A stretch of 64,000 bases of DNA from Methanosarcina barkeri str. Wiesmoor (GCF_000969985.1 NZ_CP009526.1:2232001-2296000), one strand, 5' to 3'. Shown: positions 17,604 through 27,492, counted from the stretch's first letter. Notes: generated from the letters alone by a model not told the origin. Numbers and translations: made by a program.

Positions 17604-18854
17604 ATGAAATATGATGTTGTTGTGGTTGGAGCCGGGCCTGTGGGATCCACTGCAGCTCGCTATGCAGCCCTGAATGGGGCAAAGGTTCTCCTGCTTGAAG
17701 AGCATGCTTTCATAGGGTCGCCTGTAAGCTGTACCGGACTTTTAAGCACCAGAGCGGTTGCAGAGTGCGAGCTCAAGCCTTCGGACGAGTTTGTGTTCAA
17801 TTCCGTGCGTGGAGCCTTCGTATATGCTCCGGATGGGCAGTGCTTGCCAATCGATGGAAAGCAGACTAAAGCGTATGTAGTCTCGCGGAAAAACTTCGAC
17901 CGCAACCTTGCAGTAATGGCTGTGGAAGAAGGTGTGGAACTCTCTCTCAGGACAAGGGCTGTGGGACTCGAAATGCCGAGTCCGAAAACCGATAAAGAGG
18001 GACAGCAAAATTCTACGGTAAAACTCAAGGTACTGAAAAATGGCAAACCTGAAACAATATGTGCCTCCGCCGTTATAGGAGCAGACGGCGTAAAAAGCCG
18101 GATAGCCAGCTATGCAGGGCTTGAAAAACCTGCCAGCGTACTTCCGGGAATCCAGATAGAAGCTCCTTATGCCTCGGATGACAGCGACTTTGTTGAACTT
18201 TTCCCAGGTTCTGTTGCTCCCGGCTTTTTTGCCTGGACTGTACCTGTTAATGAAAAAATTTCAAGGATTGCGCTTGCTCTTGAACCTGGGCTTGCCTGGA
18301 AAAATGGGCACGAAGAGAGCTCTCCTCTTTCTTATCTAGAGAAATTCCTACACTCCAACCCTCATGTAAAAGCGAGATACTCAGGATGTATGCTTGATTT
18401 TGTAGTGGGTGGAATCCCAATAGGCCCTCAGAAAAAAACGGTGTCTGATGGGGTTCTGCTGGTTGGTGATGCGGCAGGGCAGACAAAATCGACATCAGGG
18501 GGGGGAGTCTACACCGGGGCTTTTGCGGCAAAAATTGCTGGAAAGGTTGCTGCACAGGCTGCCCTTGAAGGAGATACCTCGGCAAAGAGGCTTTCCGAGT
18601 ATGACCAGCTCTGGCGGAAGGGTCTTGAAAGAGAGCTTGAAATAGGCATGAAAATCCATGACTACATCGGGAAGCTTGAAGACAGGCAGTTCAATGACCT
18701 TATAGGCTCGCTAAACACCCCTTCGATTCTCAACACGATTACCGAGTATGGAGACATGGACCACCCTTCTATTCTTCTGAGAAAGCTTATGTTTTCAGGA
18801 AATTCCTTCAGACTTATGAAAGCTTTCGGAACATTCTTAAGGACACTCTTTTGA
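17604..18854 (+). CDS. Geranylgeranyl reductase family flavoprotein
   Basis: 416 residues. An N-terminal FAD-binding motif GAGPVGSTAARYAALNG is followed by the GGR signature region GSPVSCTGLLS. The second FAD motif GDAAGQTKSTSGGGVYTG lies near residue 290. These flavoproteins reduce the double bonds of geranylgeranyl chains, in archaea during ether-lipid maturation at the membrane. Methanosarcina genomes carry several paralogues, so the exact substrate is not certain. The C-terminus (FSGNSFRLMKAFGTFLRTLF) is amphipathic. It stands alone; a family A miniature element begins 37 nt after the stop. Confidence 0.88.
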   Translation: MKYDVVVVGAGPVGSTAARYAALNGAKVLLLEEHAFIGSPVSCTGLLSTRAVAECELKPSDEFVFNSVRGAFVYAPDGQCLPIDGKQTKAYVVSRKNFDRNLAVMAVEEGVELSLRTRAVGLEMPSPKTDKEGQQNSTVKLKVLKNGKPETICASAVIGADGVKSRIASYAGLEKPASVLPGIQIEAPYASDDSDFVELFPGSVAPGFFAWTVPVNEKISRIALALEPGLAWKNGHEESSPLSYLEKFLHSNPHVKARYSGCMLDFVVGGIPIGPQKKTVSDGVLLVGDAAGQTKSTSGGGVYTGAFAAKIAGKVAAQAALEGDTSAKRLSEYDQLWRKGLERELEIGMKIHDYIGKLEDRQFNDLIGSLNTPSILNTITEYGDMDHPSILLRKLMFSGNSFRLMKAFGTFLRTLF

Positions 18855-18890
18855 CATTTTGATGTCTTTTTGTTGTTTATGTTTTATCCC

Positions 18891-19118
18891 AAAATTATTT
18901 CGCTTTTTTAATTTCTTTTATTTCAATTACATATCGTATACAGTTGACCCATTATTTTACTCCAACATCTAACTTGTTTCATTTTACATGACTATTCCAC
19001 AATACCAAAATGGAATTGGAACTTACTCAACGCTTACCTTTTTGCGCCGTCTGCTGTTGTATCGTGTATCGAACTTTCAACTGGTTTTGAATCTGCGAAA
19101 TTACTTCAGGATACAACA
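18891..19118 (+). mobile_element. Miniature inverted-repeat element, family A, copy 2
   Basis: Diverged homologue of 3250-3486 along its whole length and in the same orientation. It keeps GTTTTATCCCAAAATTATTT at the left and CTGCGAAAT...GGATACAAC at the right, though the right repeat has a few substitutions. It sits 37 nt after the flavoprotein stop codon. Confidence 0.7.
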
Positions 19119-19407
19119 TATATGAGTGAATGTGCTTTTTACTTTCGATTAGGTAGAGGAGTGGGAATACGAATCTCAATTATATTACATTGTTGATCAG
19201 ATAAATTACTTTGTTAAAAAGTTCTTTCTATTCTCTCAGAACGTCACGAACAATCAATCTACCAAGCATTATTTAATTTTAAGACCGGCTCTTAGTTTAC
19301 TGACACACAACAAGAAAAAACCTCTATGATAATCGCATTTAGCGTTGCCAAAAAGAAAAAGTATTTGCGCATACGTTAAAACCCAAAAAGAACAATGAAA
19401 ACTATAC
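19119..19407. other. Intergenic, converging genes
   Basis: A+T-rich, no gene or clear hairpin recognised. Confidence 0.35.
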
Positions 19408-21090
19408 TTATTTCTTTAGTTCTGTAGCTTTATTGCTTGCCTGTAATGCTTCATCGTATCTGCTCAATCCATATAAGGCATTACCTTTGCCATTCCAGGC
19501 ATCGGCATAATTAGGGTTTATCGCTATGGCTTTATCATATGCTTGTAATGCTTCATCGTATCTGCCCAATCTATATAAGGCATTACCTTTGCCATTCCAG
19601 GCATAGGCATAATTAGGGTTTATCGCTATGGCTTTATCATAAGCTTGTAATGCTTCATCGTATCTGCCCAATCCATATAAGGCATTACCTTTGCCATTCC
19701 AGGCATCGGCATAATTAGGGTTTATCGCTATGGCTTTATTGCTTGCTTGTAATGCTTCATCGTATTTGCCCAATCTATATAAGGCATTACCTTTGCTATT
19801 CCAGGCATCGACATAATTAGGATTTATCGCTATGGCTTTGTCATAAGCTTGTAATGCTTCATCGTACCTGCCTAAATGGTACAGAACATTACCTTTTATA
19901 TTCCAAGCATAGTCATTATTAGGGTCTATATCTATGGATTTATTAATTACTTTTAATGCATCTTCATCTCTACCTAATTCCATTAGATCATTAACCTCAT
20001 TATACGGGCTGTTAGCGTGGTAAATTGTATACAAGCCTACTAACAATACAGACAAAATTAATGTACTAGCAACAAATTTTACACTGATATATTTTTTTTT
20101 CTTCGGTTCACCATAAGCAGTGCATTCGTTTTTATTTGTGTCACTAGCTTTCATTGTCTCAATTTTATCCCAAGATATAAAATGTAGTATACCTCCTTCA
20201 CATAAAGTGACTAAAAATTTATTTTGAAAATCTTTTAATTTACCCTGGAATTCCTCTGAATCAGTTTTTATTGTTAAATTTGGAAAATTGCATTGATAAT
20301 GATTTATTATTGGATCTATAACGTTTTTAGGGAACTGTTTAATATTTTTAAATATATCACCTAAAATAATGAGGCTTAGAAAAATAACTAGAAGGAATAG
20401 AATTATAGTAAAAACCAGAGCAAATTTATCATTGGGTTTCCAATGAAAATCATGCGAAAAAGATGGATTCGTTATCATGATGTAGACGAATAAAGTTCCA
20501 AAGACATAAGGTCCTAATATTAATCCCACTGAAAGCCAATATGAAAAATAGGACAATATCTGTGAATTTCTTAGTTTACAAAAATCATTATCGATTTTAG
20601 TTAAAGGACACTTTGATTTAATAAAACAACAAAGTAGATACACTGTCAAATAAATTAAAACCGGCATGATTACTAATAAGAAAAGGGCATAACAATAGAG
20701 ACCAATGTCACTAATGTTAGTTAAACTAATGTATTTTCTGAATAACTTGGAAATAATATCAAGTTTAGAGAATGTAAATATAAATAGTAAGGAGAACAAC
20801 TCACCTAGAAACAAACCAAAAAGTAAAATGTGAACAAAATAAATATGACTAATTCTCTTAAACTGTTTTATTGTATCGACAACTGCTTCTACACTGGGGT
20901 AATTTATTTTTAAAAGGTTAAGATATCGATTTTTTTCTTTTAAATCTAAGTAGTGTAATTGAATTGCGCTTATAGTACTAGTAAAAATACTAGTAAAAAT
21001 AGTAAGAATAATAGGAAAAACTAAATGTGATATAATTTCTTGACGATTTGTTGCTAATAAATCTACTAAGGGATTCATAATTTTCCACAT
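19408..21090 (-). CDS. Membrane protein with C-terminal TPR repeats
   Basis: 560 residues. About six hydrophobic segments fill residues 1-~360, the last being VASTLILSVLLVGLYTIYHA. They are followed by six tetratricopeptide repeats: a diverged first one, then five nearly identical 34-residue units of the form AIAINPNYADAWNGKGNALY + GLGRYDEALQAYDK. TPR arrays mediate protein-protein contacts; the repeats probably lie on one face of the membrane. The gene and its right neighbours are A+T-rich and the region is full of mobile DNA. No enzymatic domain is visible. The start at 21090 has no good ribosome-binding site; MNPLVD at 21078 is an alternative. Confidence 0.8.
   Translation of the reverse strand: MWKIMNPLVDLLATNRQEIISHLVFPIILTIFTSIFTSTISAIQLHYLDLKEKNRYLNLLKINYPSVEAVVDTIKQFKRISHIYFVHILLFGLFLGELFSLLFIFTFSKLDIISKLFRKYISLTNISDIGLYCYALFLLVIMPVLIYLTVYLLCCFIKSKCPLTKIDNDFCKLRNSQILSYFSYWLSVGLILGPYVFGTLFVYIMITNPSFSHDFHWKPNDKFALVFTIILFLLVIFLSLIILGDIFKNIKQFPKNVIDPIINHYQCNFPNLTIKTDSEEFQGKLKDFQNKFLVTLCEGGILHFISWDKIETMKASDTNKNECTAYGEPKKKKYISVKFVASTLILSVLLVGLYTIYHANSPYNEVNDLMELGRDEDALKVINKSIDIDPNNDYAWNIKGNVLYHLGRYDEALQAYDKAIAINPNYVDAWNSKGNALYRLGKYDEALQASNKAIAINPNYADAWNGKGNALYGLGRYDEALQAYDKAIAINPNYAYAWNGKGNALYRLGRYDEALQAYDKAIAINPNYADAWNGKGNALYGLSRYDEALQASNKATELKK
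19449..19958 (-). repeat. Five tandem 102-bp repeats encoding TPR units
   Basis: CTTCATCGTA recurs at 19449, 19551, 19653, 19755 and 19857, exactly 102 bp apart. Near-identity at DNA level indicates recent expansion. Confidence 0.95.
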
Positions 21091-21502
21091 CGTGTAAAGG
21101 TGGATATTATAGGAATTCTAAGCAGAACTTACACACTTGAAATACAAAATCAAGCAGAGTTGGCGTTGAAGAGGGTTCCATGTTTTGAACAGTTGACGAT
21201 TTAATGCTATTGATTTCTCAAACGCATAAATTCTAATCTAATTAAACTCCCACACACACTCCCTTTATATCCGCTCCCCTTAATCATACTCTCATGACAA
21301 TTCTTTAAAACTTATTCGAATTCGTTATTTTTGTTTGGAGAAGTCTGATTGGCATAAGGATGTATTTACATATATTAAATATTATATAAAATATCAAGAA
21401 TAATAATTTCTTAATATGAACTCATCTCAAAACCAAGTTTATCCCTGCATCAATAAAAGTTAAGAGCTATTTTTCCAATGCTGTTTTAAAAGTATGCTTT
21501 AT

Positions 21503-21651
21503 GGTTGTGGTGCAAAAAATCTGGCTTTGTTACAAAATCAATGCAACTTTTCACAATTAGGAAAATTAATCAATCTCGTCACGGAAAAATGGTACACAAA
21601 ATTAAGAATCAAAGTATTGAGCTGCTGAAATATAATTTTTGCACCACAACC
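21503..21651. mobile_element. Miniature inverted-repeat element, family C
   Basis: A 149-bp segment bounded by perfect 16-bp inverted repeats: GGTTGTGGTGCAAAAA at 21503-21518 and TTTTTGCACCACAACC at 21636-21651. No transposase is encoded. Only one copy is seen in the window and no target duplication is obvious. It may be the joined ends of a deleted insertion sequence. Confidence 0.6.
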
Positions 21652-21936
21652 TTGTTGATTATCCATTGTAGGAACGATTTGAATTCTAAGACAGTCTCTG
21701 AAACAATGCCAAAATCTAGTGATGAACTTAAAATTAAAAATCATTAGATTTTGAAAATGGTCACAATTCTTTGAACGTTACTTATTAATTGATGCCGATA
21801 GATCTCGAATATCGAGTTTGATTGAAGACTAAATCTTCTTGGAACTTCAATGTTTCAATCAAAAAGTGCAAAAATCACTAGATTTTGAAACGGAGTCATC
21901 TTTTTGCCGTTTTTATATTTTCGAAGAGCTTTCCAT

Positions 21937-22214
21937 CCTAGATTCGGCAGGTCGACATAAGAAATTTGAATATTTTTCTTGATATCGTTTTTGAGCATGT
22001 GATAAATACACATTAGATTTAAATCTGGTTAACGAGTGGCTCAATTCCCACGACACACATAAACACTGAATCATTTTTCCACTAAAGTTTAGTATGAGAG
22101 ATTATATTTGGATCATATGTAAACCTCACAACTGCACACAACAAGGTATCATCATTTCAAAATCGCCATCATCAAAAATAATCGAAAATGAAATGTCGAT
22201 CTGCCGAATCTAGG
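21937..22214 (+). mobile_element. Miniature inverted-repeat element, family B, copy 1
   Basis: 278 bp with 22-bp terminal inverted repeats (CCTAGATTCGGCAGGTCGAC... and its near-perfect complement), flanked by a 6-bp target duplication TTCCAT at 21931-21936 and 22215-22220. Non-coding. A second full copy lies at 34010-34284 and one end recurs at 55789. The repeat ends (CCTA..TTCGGCAG) and the 6-bp duplication resemble those of the IS1634-type element at 22689-24407. Confidence 0.85.
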
Positions 22215-22526
22215 TTCCATGCGTCTTCGGTTAAGTGAGGAATCGTGACAAGTTATGTTAATTTCCTCAACATTTTCCAAATATTTTAGTAAATTATGAG
22301 CTGGAACCGAGTATCAATTTCATGTAAAGAGGCAAAAACTTAAGGCCGGCTTCTAACGCAAAATCGATAGCTTTCAGGCAAGAAAATTCCTTAACCGATG
22401 ACCAATGAAAAACTTTCTAATTAATCATAAAATATACACTTTTTTAATAATTTATGTATATAATGAAATATGTAAATTCTAAGGAAGCTGTTAGAGAGAA
22501 ATTATATAATATGGCTCTTCGCTATT

Positions 22527-22682
22527 TCATGTGGGTAACTCAAATTTTAGTTTTCCTAATTTTAGATAGATCATATTAATAAAATAATATATGTTTTTAA
22601 ATCCTCTTGCATTTCTTTTTTGCAACTGTACGATACTGTTAATTCCCTCGAGAATTCCATTTGTTATTTTGGAATCAAAGTA
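22527..22682 (-). pseudogene. ISL3 transposase, severed C-terminal part
   Basis: The minus strand reads YFDSKITNGILEGINSIVQL and then KRNARGFKN..., ending ...FELPT and TGA at 22527-22529. This is the missing end of the transposase at 24414-25436 and contains the probable catalytic glutamate (LEG) of the DDE triad. It has no start of its own. Confidence 0.85.
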
Positions 22683-22688
22683 GTTCAT

Positions 22689-24407
22689 CCTACTTTCCGC
22701 AGTATTTTTTCACATATAATATTTTTCGTATTTTTCTCCCATCAATCTCAGCACTTTAATTGTTTCTTCATCCAGATTTAATACCTTCTTTATCCTCTTT
22801 CCCTCAATTTCGATCTCTAACTCTGTTATTCTCCTGAACTGAAAGAATACCCATTTCATTGTTGGAGTCTGTGTTTTCTTCTTTACTTGGTTTCTAATAG
22901 CTTCTTTTGTTTCCTCCAATCTTGTTCTCAGTTTCCATTCAGCTATTGAATACAATAACAAACACAGAACCATTACCATTGCAAGTGCTTCTATTCTGGA
23001 CTCTTTTTTCAGGTACACCTCAGACACTCTGAAACTCTTATCTTTAAGGAACCTGAACCCTCTTTCAACTGTTCCCTGTTCTTTATAGTACTTTAGGAGT
23101 TGATCTGGAGTCAACTCCAGATCATTGGTTGCAAGAATGAACCTTCCTAACTTTGCTCTTTTTTCCTGTACTTTCTCCTGGTCGTGTTTTATCTCTGCTT
23201 CTATCAGGTAAAAAGTCTGTACATCTTCACCTTTCCTTGGTCTTCCTTTCTTGTTTTCAAGTCTGTGTGACTTAGTTTTTATTTCAAGTTTCTGGAATTC
23301 ATACAGTTCATTCTCTTTCAACCATTGTTCAGCAGCCATTCTTGCGTCTGCTTCACAAGCAAACTCATGATTAGAAAGCTTTTTAAGAGACTTTTCTGCT
23401 GCTTCAAGCTCTTTGAGAATCTTTTTCATCAAATTTCTTCTCTTCCTTCTTTTTCATTTCCTCTGAACAGAATACAACCCATAACTGTTCTACTCCACCA
23501 TAACAGGATTTTACAGCAGAACAAGAATAACGTTCATCAGAGCATGTTTCCAGAATTAAGTCTGTCATCAATAATTCCTTTGATTCATTGATGGTTGCAG
23601 GTACTCTCGAGATGAAAAAAGCGTTAGTTCCTATCTCTTTGACATTATCTTCAGTATAAAATGCACTGTCTGCAATATGGTAGACTCTCTGATCAAGATT
23701 CAGGTTCTGTGTTACTTCCTTTATGGTTTTGATGAGAACTTTCTTATCGGAACTGTTACCATCTAACGCTCTCACAAACAGAGGAATTCCTTTCTGATCA
23801 GTAACCATAGAAATAGAAAAACGAAGTAAATCGACTCTCTTATCTTTAGGATGACCATAAGTAATGTTGATAGTTTTGCCGTTATCATCGTTTTTATAGT
23901 CACCATAAACACTGAAATTTGTAGTATCTGAATGACAAAAACGAGGATTAATAGGAACGTGTTTCATGGCTTGCAGAATTATATGATTGAAGATTTCGGT
24001 TGCTCCATATTCCTGGATTTTGTCCAGAGTTCTGCCAAAAACGTCATCATTAAGGTGTTCTGGGAGAACACCTTCTCCCAGTAACCTTTCAGTGGGCAAG
24101 TTTTCAAAGAAAGCAGGAAATAGGTAAAGACGACGTTCAGTAAATCCTAAACCGTTAATGCACATTGCCTTAAGAACAGTAGAATGAGAAATGTTATGGC
24201 CACTTTTCTTAGGAAGAAGAGTGTCAATCAAATCTGAAATTTCAAGTTCGTCAAATACGCCAGCAATAAGACCATAATGACCAAGATGAGTTGTGGATTC
24301 AGAGCTGGGAGAGAGAGTCATCAAGGGGAAATTGGATGAGATTTTATAAAAAGTAAGTACATGATTTGAAAAATATCAAATCCAGAAAATTTACTGCGGA
24401 AAGTGCG
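22689..24407 (-). mobile_element. IS1634-type insertion sequence, nested in the ISL3 transposase
   Basis: 1719 bp. Ends are CCTACTTTCCGCAGTA (22689-22704) and the complement of CGCACTTTCCGCAGTA (24392-24407), 14 of 16 matching. The 6-bp target duplication GTTCAT lies at 22683-22688 and 24408-24413. Removing the element and one GTTCAT restores the ISL3 reading frame HWEGIMN-YFDSKITNG without a gap, which fixes both borders. Confidence 0.92.
22710..24324 (-). pseudogene. IS1634-family transposase, frameshifted
   Basis: The N-terminal frame (24324 to 23404; HLGHYGLIAGVFDELEISDL, catalytic-type stretch FCHSDTTNFSVYGDY) ends in a nonsense tail DEKDSQRA. The C-terminal frame (to 22710; YYKEQGTVERGFRFLKDKSF, the E-containing Y-R-Q-R-like region) continues homology in +1. 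The change lies within about 20 nt of 23425, at GATGAAAAAGATT. The shift needed is +1, not the usual -1 of insertion-sequence frameshifting, so a one-base insertion is the simpler reading. Otherwise full length, so inactivation is recent. Confidence 0.85.
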
Positions 24408-25436
24408 GTTCATTATTCCTTCCCAATGCTTTTTAACAGTATTTGCTGCTTCAGTTATTGGAGTTAATCTGCTATGAGTTGCCCAAAAATACCACTTTTT
24501 GAGGTATTGAGTAGCTTCTTTTCGATTTTGAGAATTCCAAAACTCTTGAAGACTTGACTTTATATTATATGCTCTTACCGTCTTCAAGTTTTGATTTTTT
24601 AGACTAAGAAATCTTTCACTTTGCTCTTTACTCAAATTGTTTTCATTTTTAAGCCATAAATACTTACTATTTTTCAGTTCTTTTACCGTCAATTGTTCTT
24701 GTTTTCTAACTTCATCCACTGCTTCATTCATCATTTTTATTACATGGAACTTATCAAAAATGATTTTAGAATCTGGAAATTCATTCTTAATTCCGTTTAT
24801 GAATGATGGAGACATATCGCAACTTATGGACCGAATCATGGTGGGGAACCCACCATGATTTATTAAATCTTCATTAAATTTGGTAAGAGTTGAGGAGCTT
24901 TTCCCTTCGCAAACATATAGAACCTTGGATTTTTCGATATCTGCTACAATGGTAACATATTTATGTCCTTTTTTGAATGAAGTCTCATCTATTCCCACTG
25001 TTGAAACTCTAGAAAAGTCTTCTTTTGCTCTTGATTTTTTAACATAATATATTATGACTCGCCAAATCTTAGTATCATGTTCATCAAGCATTTTAGCAAC
25101 TTTCAAAATTGGCATGTTTTGTGCCAGTGTTAAAATTATGGCATCCATTAAGAGTGTAAACCCACTCTGTTTACGAGCCCAAGGAACTTCAATTTGATGA
25201 ATTCCGCAATCATCACATTTGACTCTTGGGACTCTACAATGTAGGTAGGTTTTATATTCAAAAAAGTTGAGGTGACGCCATACTTTTTCAACAGTATCGT
25301 ATACAGAACAGTTTTCAGCACTACATTTAGGACAAAGAAACTTAGAACCTTTCTGAAAATCTATCCAGATATCAAGTTGCTTTAATTCTACGTTAAAATC
25401 TATATTTTTAATGTACCAAGGCTCTTCAAGATTCAA
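24321..25436 (-). pseudogene. ISL3-family transposase, truncated by insertion
   Basis: Genuine coding runs from about 25436 to 24414; beyond this, NRTFRSKFSGF... to the stop at 24321 is read from the inserted element. Features: an N-terminal zinc-binding region (CPKC...CDDCGIH), a DDE core with GIDETSFKKGHKYVTIVAD and SCDMSPSFINGIK, then FDKFHVIK and HWEGIMN. The catalytic Glu region now lies at 22527-22682. Homologues usually start a little upstream (KELFEKALNLEEPW reads through in frame), but no ATG is available there; the annotated start is a TTG. Confidence 0.88.
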
Positions 25437-25584
25437 AGCTTTCTCAAAAAGTTCTTTATAAATAGTGAATCAAACTCCCACAATTACATGAATAAAATAA
25501 ATGATTACTAAATTATATTTTGATAACTTTATATTAAGTTACCCATACAAAACAGCGAAGAGCCATAAATATTTAGGAGGAAGC

Positions 25585-25890
25585 ATGGACAAATCAATGG
25601 CTATTGGATTAATTATTTTTGTCCTTTTACTTTTTATTTTTTTAAATGCAGATAGCTGTTACAGCAGTTTGAACGGTGCGCACCGCTGCGCCAGTTTGGG
25701 GTCTACACATTGCTATTATACTAATGCCTTAATTACGACTTCCTGTGTTTTACCGCTCGCAAAGATCCTTAAAATTAAGGCTTTTTTGTTTTTACTGGCT
25801 TTAGATGAAAGTGACAGAAAAGATTTGAAGCTCATGCTGTTTTTAAAGAGAAAAGTGTACAGGAGGATCATGTACTCACCAGGTATTTAA
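25585..25890 (+). CDS. Possible small membrane protein
   Basis: AGGAGGA lies 4-5 nt before ATG 25585, a strong ribosome-binding site. The 101-residue product starts MDKSMAIGLIIFVLLLFIFL, one clear transmembrane segment, followed by a Cys/Ser-rich stretch and a basic C-terminus. I recognise no family. The ISL3 element ends just upstream at 25564, so the native promoter may have been replaced. It lies 34 nt before the glutamate dehydrogenase gene. The C-terminal half could be chance coding. Confidence 0.4.
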   Translation: MDKSMAIGLIIFVLLLFIFLNADSCYSSLNGAHRCASLGSTHCYYTNALITTSCVLPLAKILKIKAFLFLLALDESDRKDLKLMLFLKRKVYRRIMYSPGI

Positions 25891-25924
25891 CTTCCGGAAG
25901 CCCATTATTTTAAAGGGGGTAACT

Positions 25925-27184
25925 GTGAAGGAGGTAACTGTGGGTTCTCGTTCCAAGCTTCTTGAAGGTGTTAAGCAGCACCTGTGTACCTGTGCTGCAG
26001 GACTTAAGCTCACGCCTGATATGGAAGCGTTCCTGGAAATGCCTATGAGAGAACTCTATGTTTCCCTGCCTGTCCACATGGATGACGGTTCTATAAAAGT
26101 TTTTAAAGGCTTCCGGGTGCAGTACAACGAAGCTCTGGGCCCCACAAAAGGAGGTGTGCGTTTTCATCCTGAAGATACTATGGAAACTACGAGAGCCCTT
26201 GCAGCCCTCATGACTTGGAAATGTGCTCTTCATAAGCTGCCTCTGGGAGGAGCAAAAGGCGGGGTTATTTGCAACCCCAAAGAACTTTCACATCGAGAAA
26301 TCGAGCGCCTGAGCAGGGCCTACATACGTGGGATTTATCAGATAATAGGCCCTGATAGAGATATCCCTGCCCCTGACATTTATACAAATCCGCAGGTTAT
26401 GGCCTGGATGATGGACGAATACTCAAAACTCGCAGGCAGGAATGTGTTCGGTTCCATTACAGGCAAGCCGACAAGCCTTGGAGGCTCGGCAGGCAGATAC
26501 GATGCCACGGCAAGAGGCGGTTTATACACTATAAGGGAAGCTGCAGAAAGAATTGGAATAAGCCTGAAAGCTTCAAGGGTTGCAGTTCATGGTTTCGGAA
26601 ACGTAGGATATCATGCCGCTTATCTTGCAAATAAACTATACGGCTGCAAGGTTGTTGCTGTAAGCGACAGCAAAGGTGCGATCTTTTCACCCTATGGACT
26701 TGACCCCGAAGACGTTTCAGGCCATAAGCACTCAACTGGTTCGGTGCTGGACTATCCCGAAGCAGAGAACCTGACTAACAAAGAGTTGCTTGAACTGGAT
26801 GTTGAAATCCTGATTCCGGCTTCTCTTGAAAACATAATAACTGAAGAGAACGCGGGAAATATTAAAGCCAGGATTCTTGCCGAGATGGCTAACGGCCCAA
26901 CGACAGTCGAAGGAGAAGCAATCCTGAATTCAAAAGGAATTCATATTATCCCAGATATTCTGTGCAATGGAGGCGGAGTCATTGTCTCATACTTTGAAAT
27001 GGTACAGAACCAGTCAAGCACACAGTGGGAAGAAGAGGAAGTTCAAAATCGTCTGGAGAGAAAAATGAAAGAAGCATATTTTTCGGTGTATGATTTCGCC
27101 TCAAAAAACAATGTTGAAATGCGTCAGGCTGCATATACCCTTGCTGTCGGCAGAGTGGTTGAAGCTATGCAGCTCAGGGGCTAG
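25925..27184 (+). CDS. gdhA: Glutamate dehydrogenase (Glu/Leu/Phe/Val dehydrogenase family)
   Basis: 419 residues from GTG 25925, preceded by GGGGG at 8 nt. The substrate-binding domain holds GPTKGGVRFHP and the catalytic lysine region KLPLGGAKGGVICNP. The nucleotide-binding domain begins around residue 210 with VAVHGFGNVGYHAA (GxGxxG type). It catalyses reversible oxidative deamination of glutamate to 2-oxoglutarate and ammonia with NAD(P). The length matches archaeal hexameric enzymes. A rubredoxin gene follows after 106 nt on the same strand and may share the transcript. Glutamate rather than another amino acid is inferred from family and length. Confidence 0.9.
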   Translation: MKEVTVGSRSKLLEGVKQHLCTCAAGLKLTPDMEAFLEMPMRELYVSLPVHMDDGSIKVFKGFRVQYNEALGPTKGGVRFHPEDTMETTRALAALMTWKCALHKLPLGGAKGGVICNPKELSHREIERLSRAYIRGIYQIIGPDRDIPAPDIYTNPQVMAWMMDEYSKLAGRNVFGSITGKPTSLGGSAGRYDATARGGLYTIREAAERIGISLKASRVAVHGFGNVGYHAAYLANKLYGCKVVAVSDSKGAIFSPYGLDPEDVSGHKHSTGSVLDYPEAENLTNKELLELDVEILIPASLENIITEENAGNIKARILAEMANGPTTVEGEAILNSKGIHIIPDILCNGGGVIVSYFEMVQNQSSTQWEEEEVQNRLERKMKEAYFSVYDFASKNNVEMRQAAYTLAVGRVVEAMQLRG

Positions 27185-27290
27185 ATATGAAAAACAGGAA
27201 AAAGACCGGAACAAAAAATAATTTCTCAATGTAGAATACAAAATACAAAATACAAAATATTGGAACCAACTGAGGTTTATCGAAGCAGGG

Positions 27291-27452
27291 ATGACTCAAA
27301 TGTACAGATGCGGCAATTGCGGATACCTTTACAACCCTGATCGTGGGGATTCTTCACAATCCATAGCTCCGGATACGCCTTTTCAATGTCTCCCAAAATC
27401 ATGGAAATGTCCGAGATGCGGAGCCCCCAAAGAGAAGTTTAAAAAAGTTTAA
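27291..27452 (+). CDS. Rubredoxin
   Basis: A 53-residue protein from ATG 27291 to TAA 27450-27452. It has both iron-binding knuckles, Cys7/Cys10 in YRCGNCGYLYNP and Cys40/Cys43 in WKCPRCGAPK, plus an extra Cys33. The length is canonical. Rubredoxins carry single electrons through an Fe(Cys)4 centre in the cytoplasm; in methanogens they serve oxygen and superoxide detoxification enzymes among others. AGCAGGG lies immediately before the ATG, somewhat close for a ribosome-binding site. The partner is not evident from the neighbours. Confidence 0.9.
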   Translation: MTQMYRCGNCGYLYNPDRGDSSQSIAPDTPFQCLPKSWKCPRCGAPKEKFKKV

Positions 27453-27492
27453 CCTAAGACTTTCAAAAAAATAGTGCATAAACAGGTGCATG

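Larger units (their letters stand above)
21091..22512. other. Non-coding region with two miniature elements
   Basis: Apart from elements at 21503-21651 and 21937-22214 I see no supported gene; short open frames at 21505-21747 are within or beside the first element and lack a ribosome-binding site. Confidence 0.5.
22513..25564 (-). mobile_element. ISL3-family element interrupted by an IS1634-type element
   Basis: Terminal inverted repeats are GGCTCTTCGCT...GGGTAACT at 22513-22540 and the complement at about 25537-25564 (24 of 28 matching). Removing the inner element (22689-24407) and one 6-bp duplication leaves about 1.33 kb, a normal ISL3 length. The transposase is cut near its C-terminus. 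Flanking 8-bp duplications are not clear in this A+T-rich target. Confidence 0.85.

Noticed and set aside
21505..21747. 80-codon frame and its antisense partner
   Set aside because: They cover the family C element and A+T-rich flank; both strands are open by chance and neither has a start signal.
25436..25475. AUU start for the ISL3 transposase
   Set aside because: Homology does extend upstream of the TTG, but the only ribosome-binding-like GGGAG is 11 nt from the ATT, so the case is too weak.
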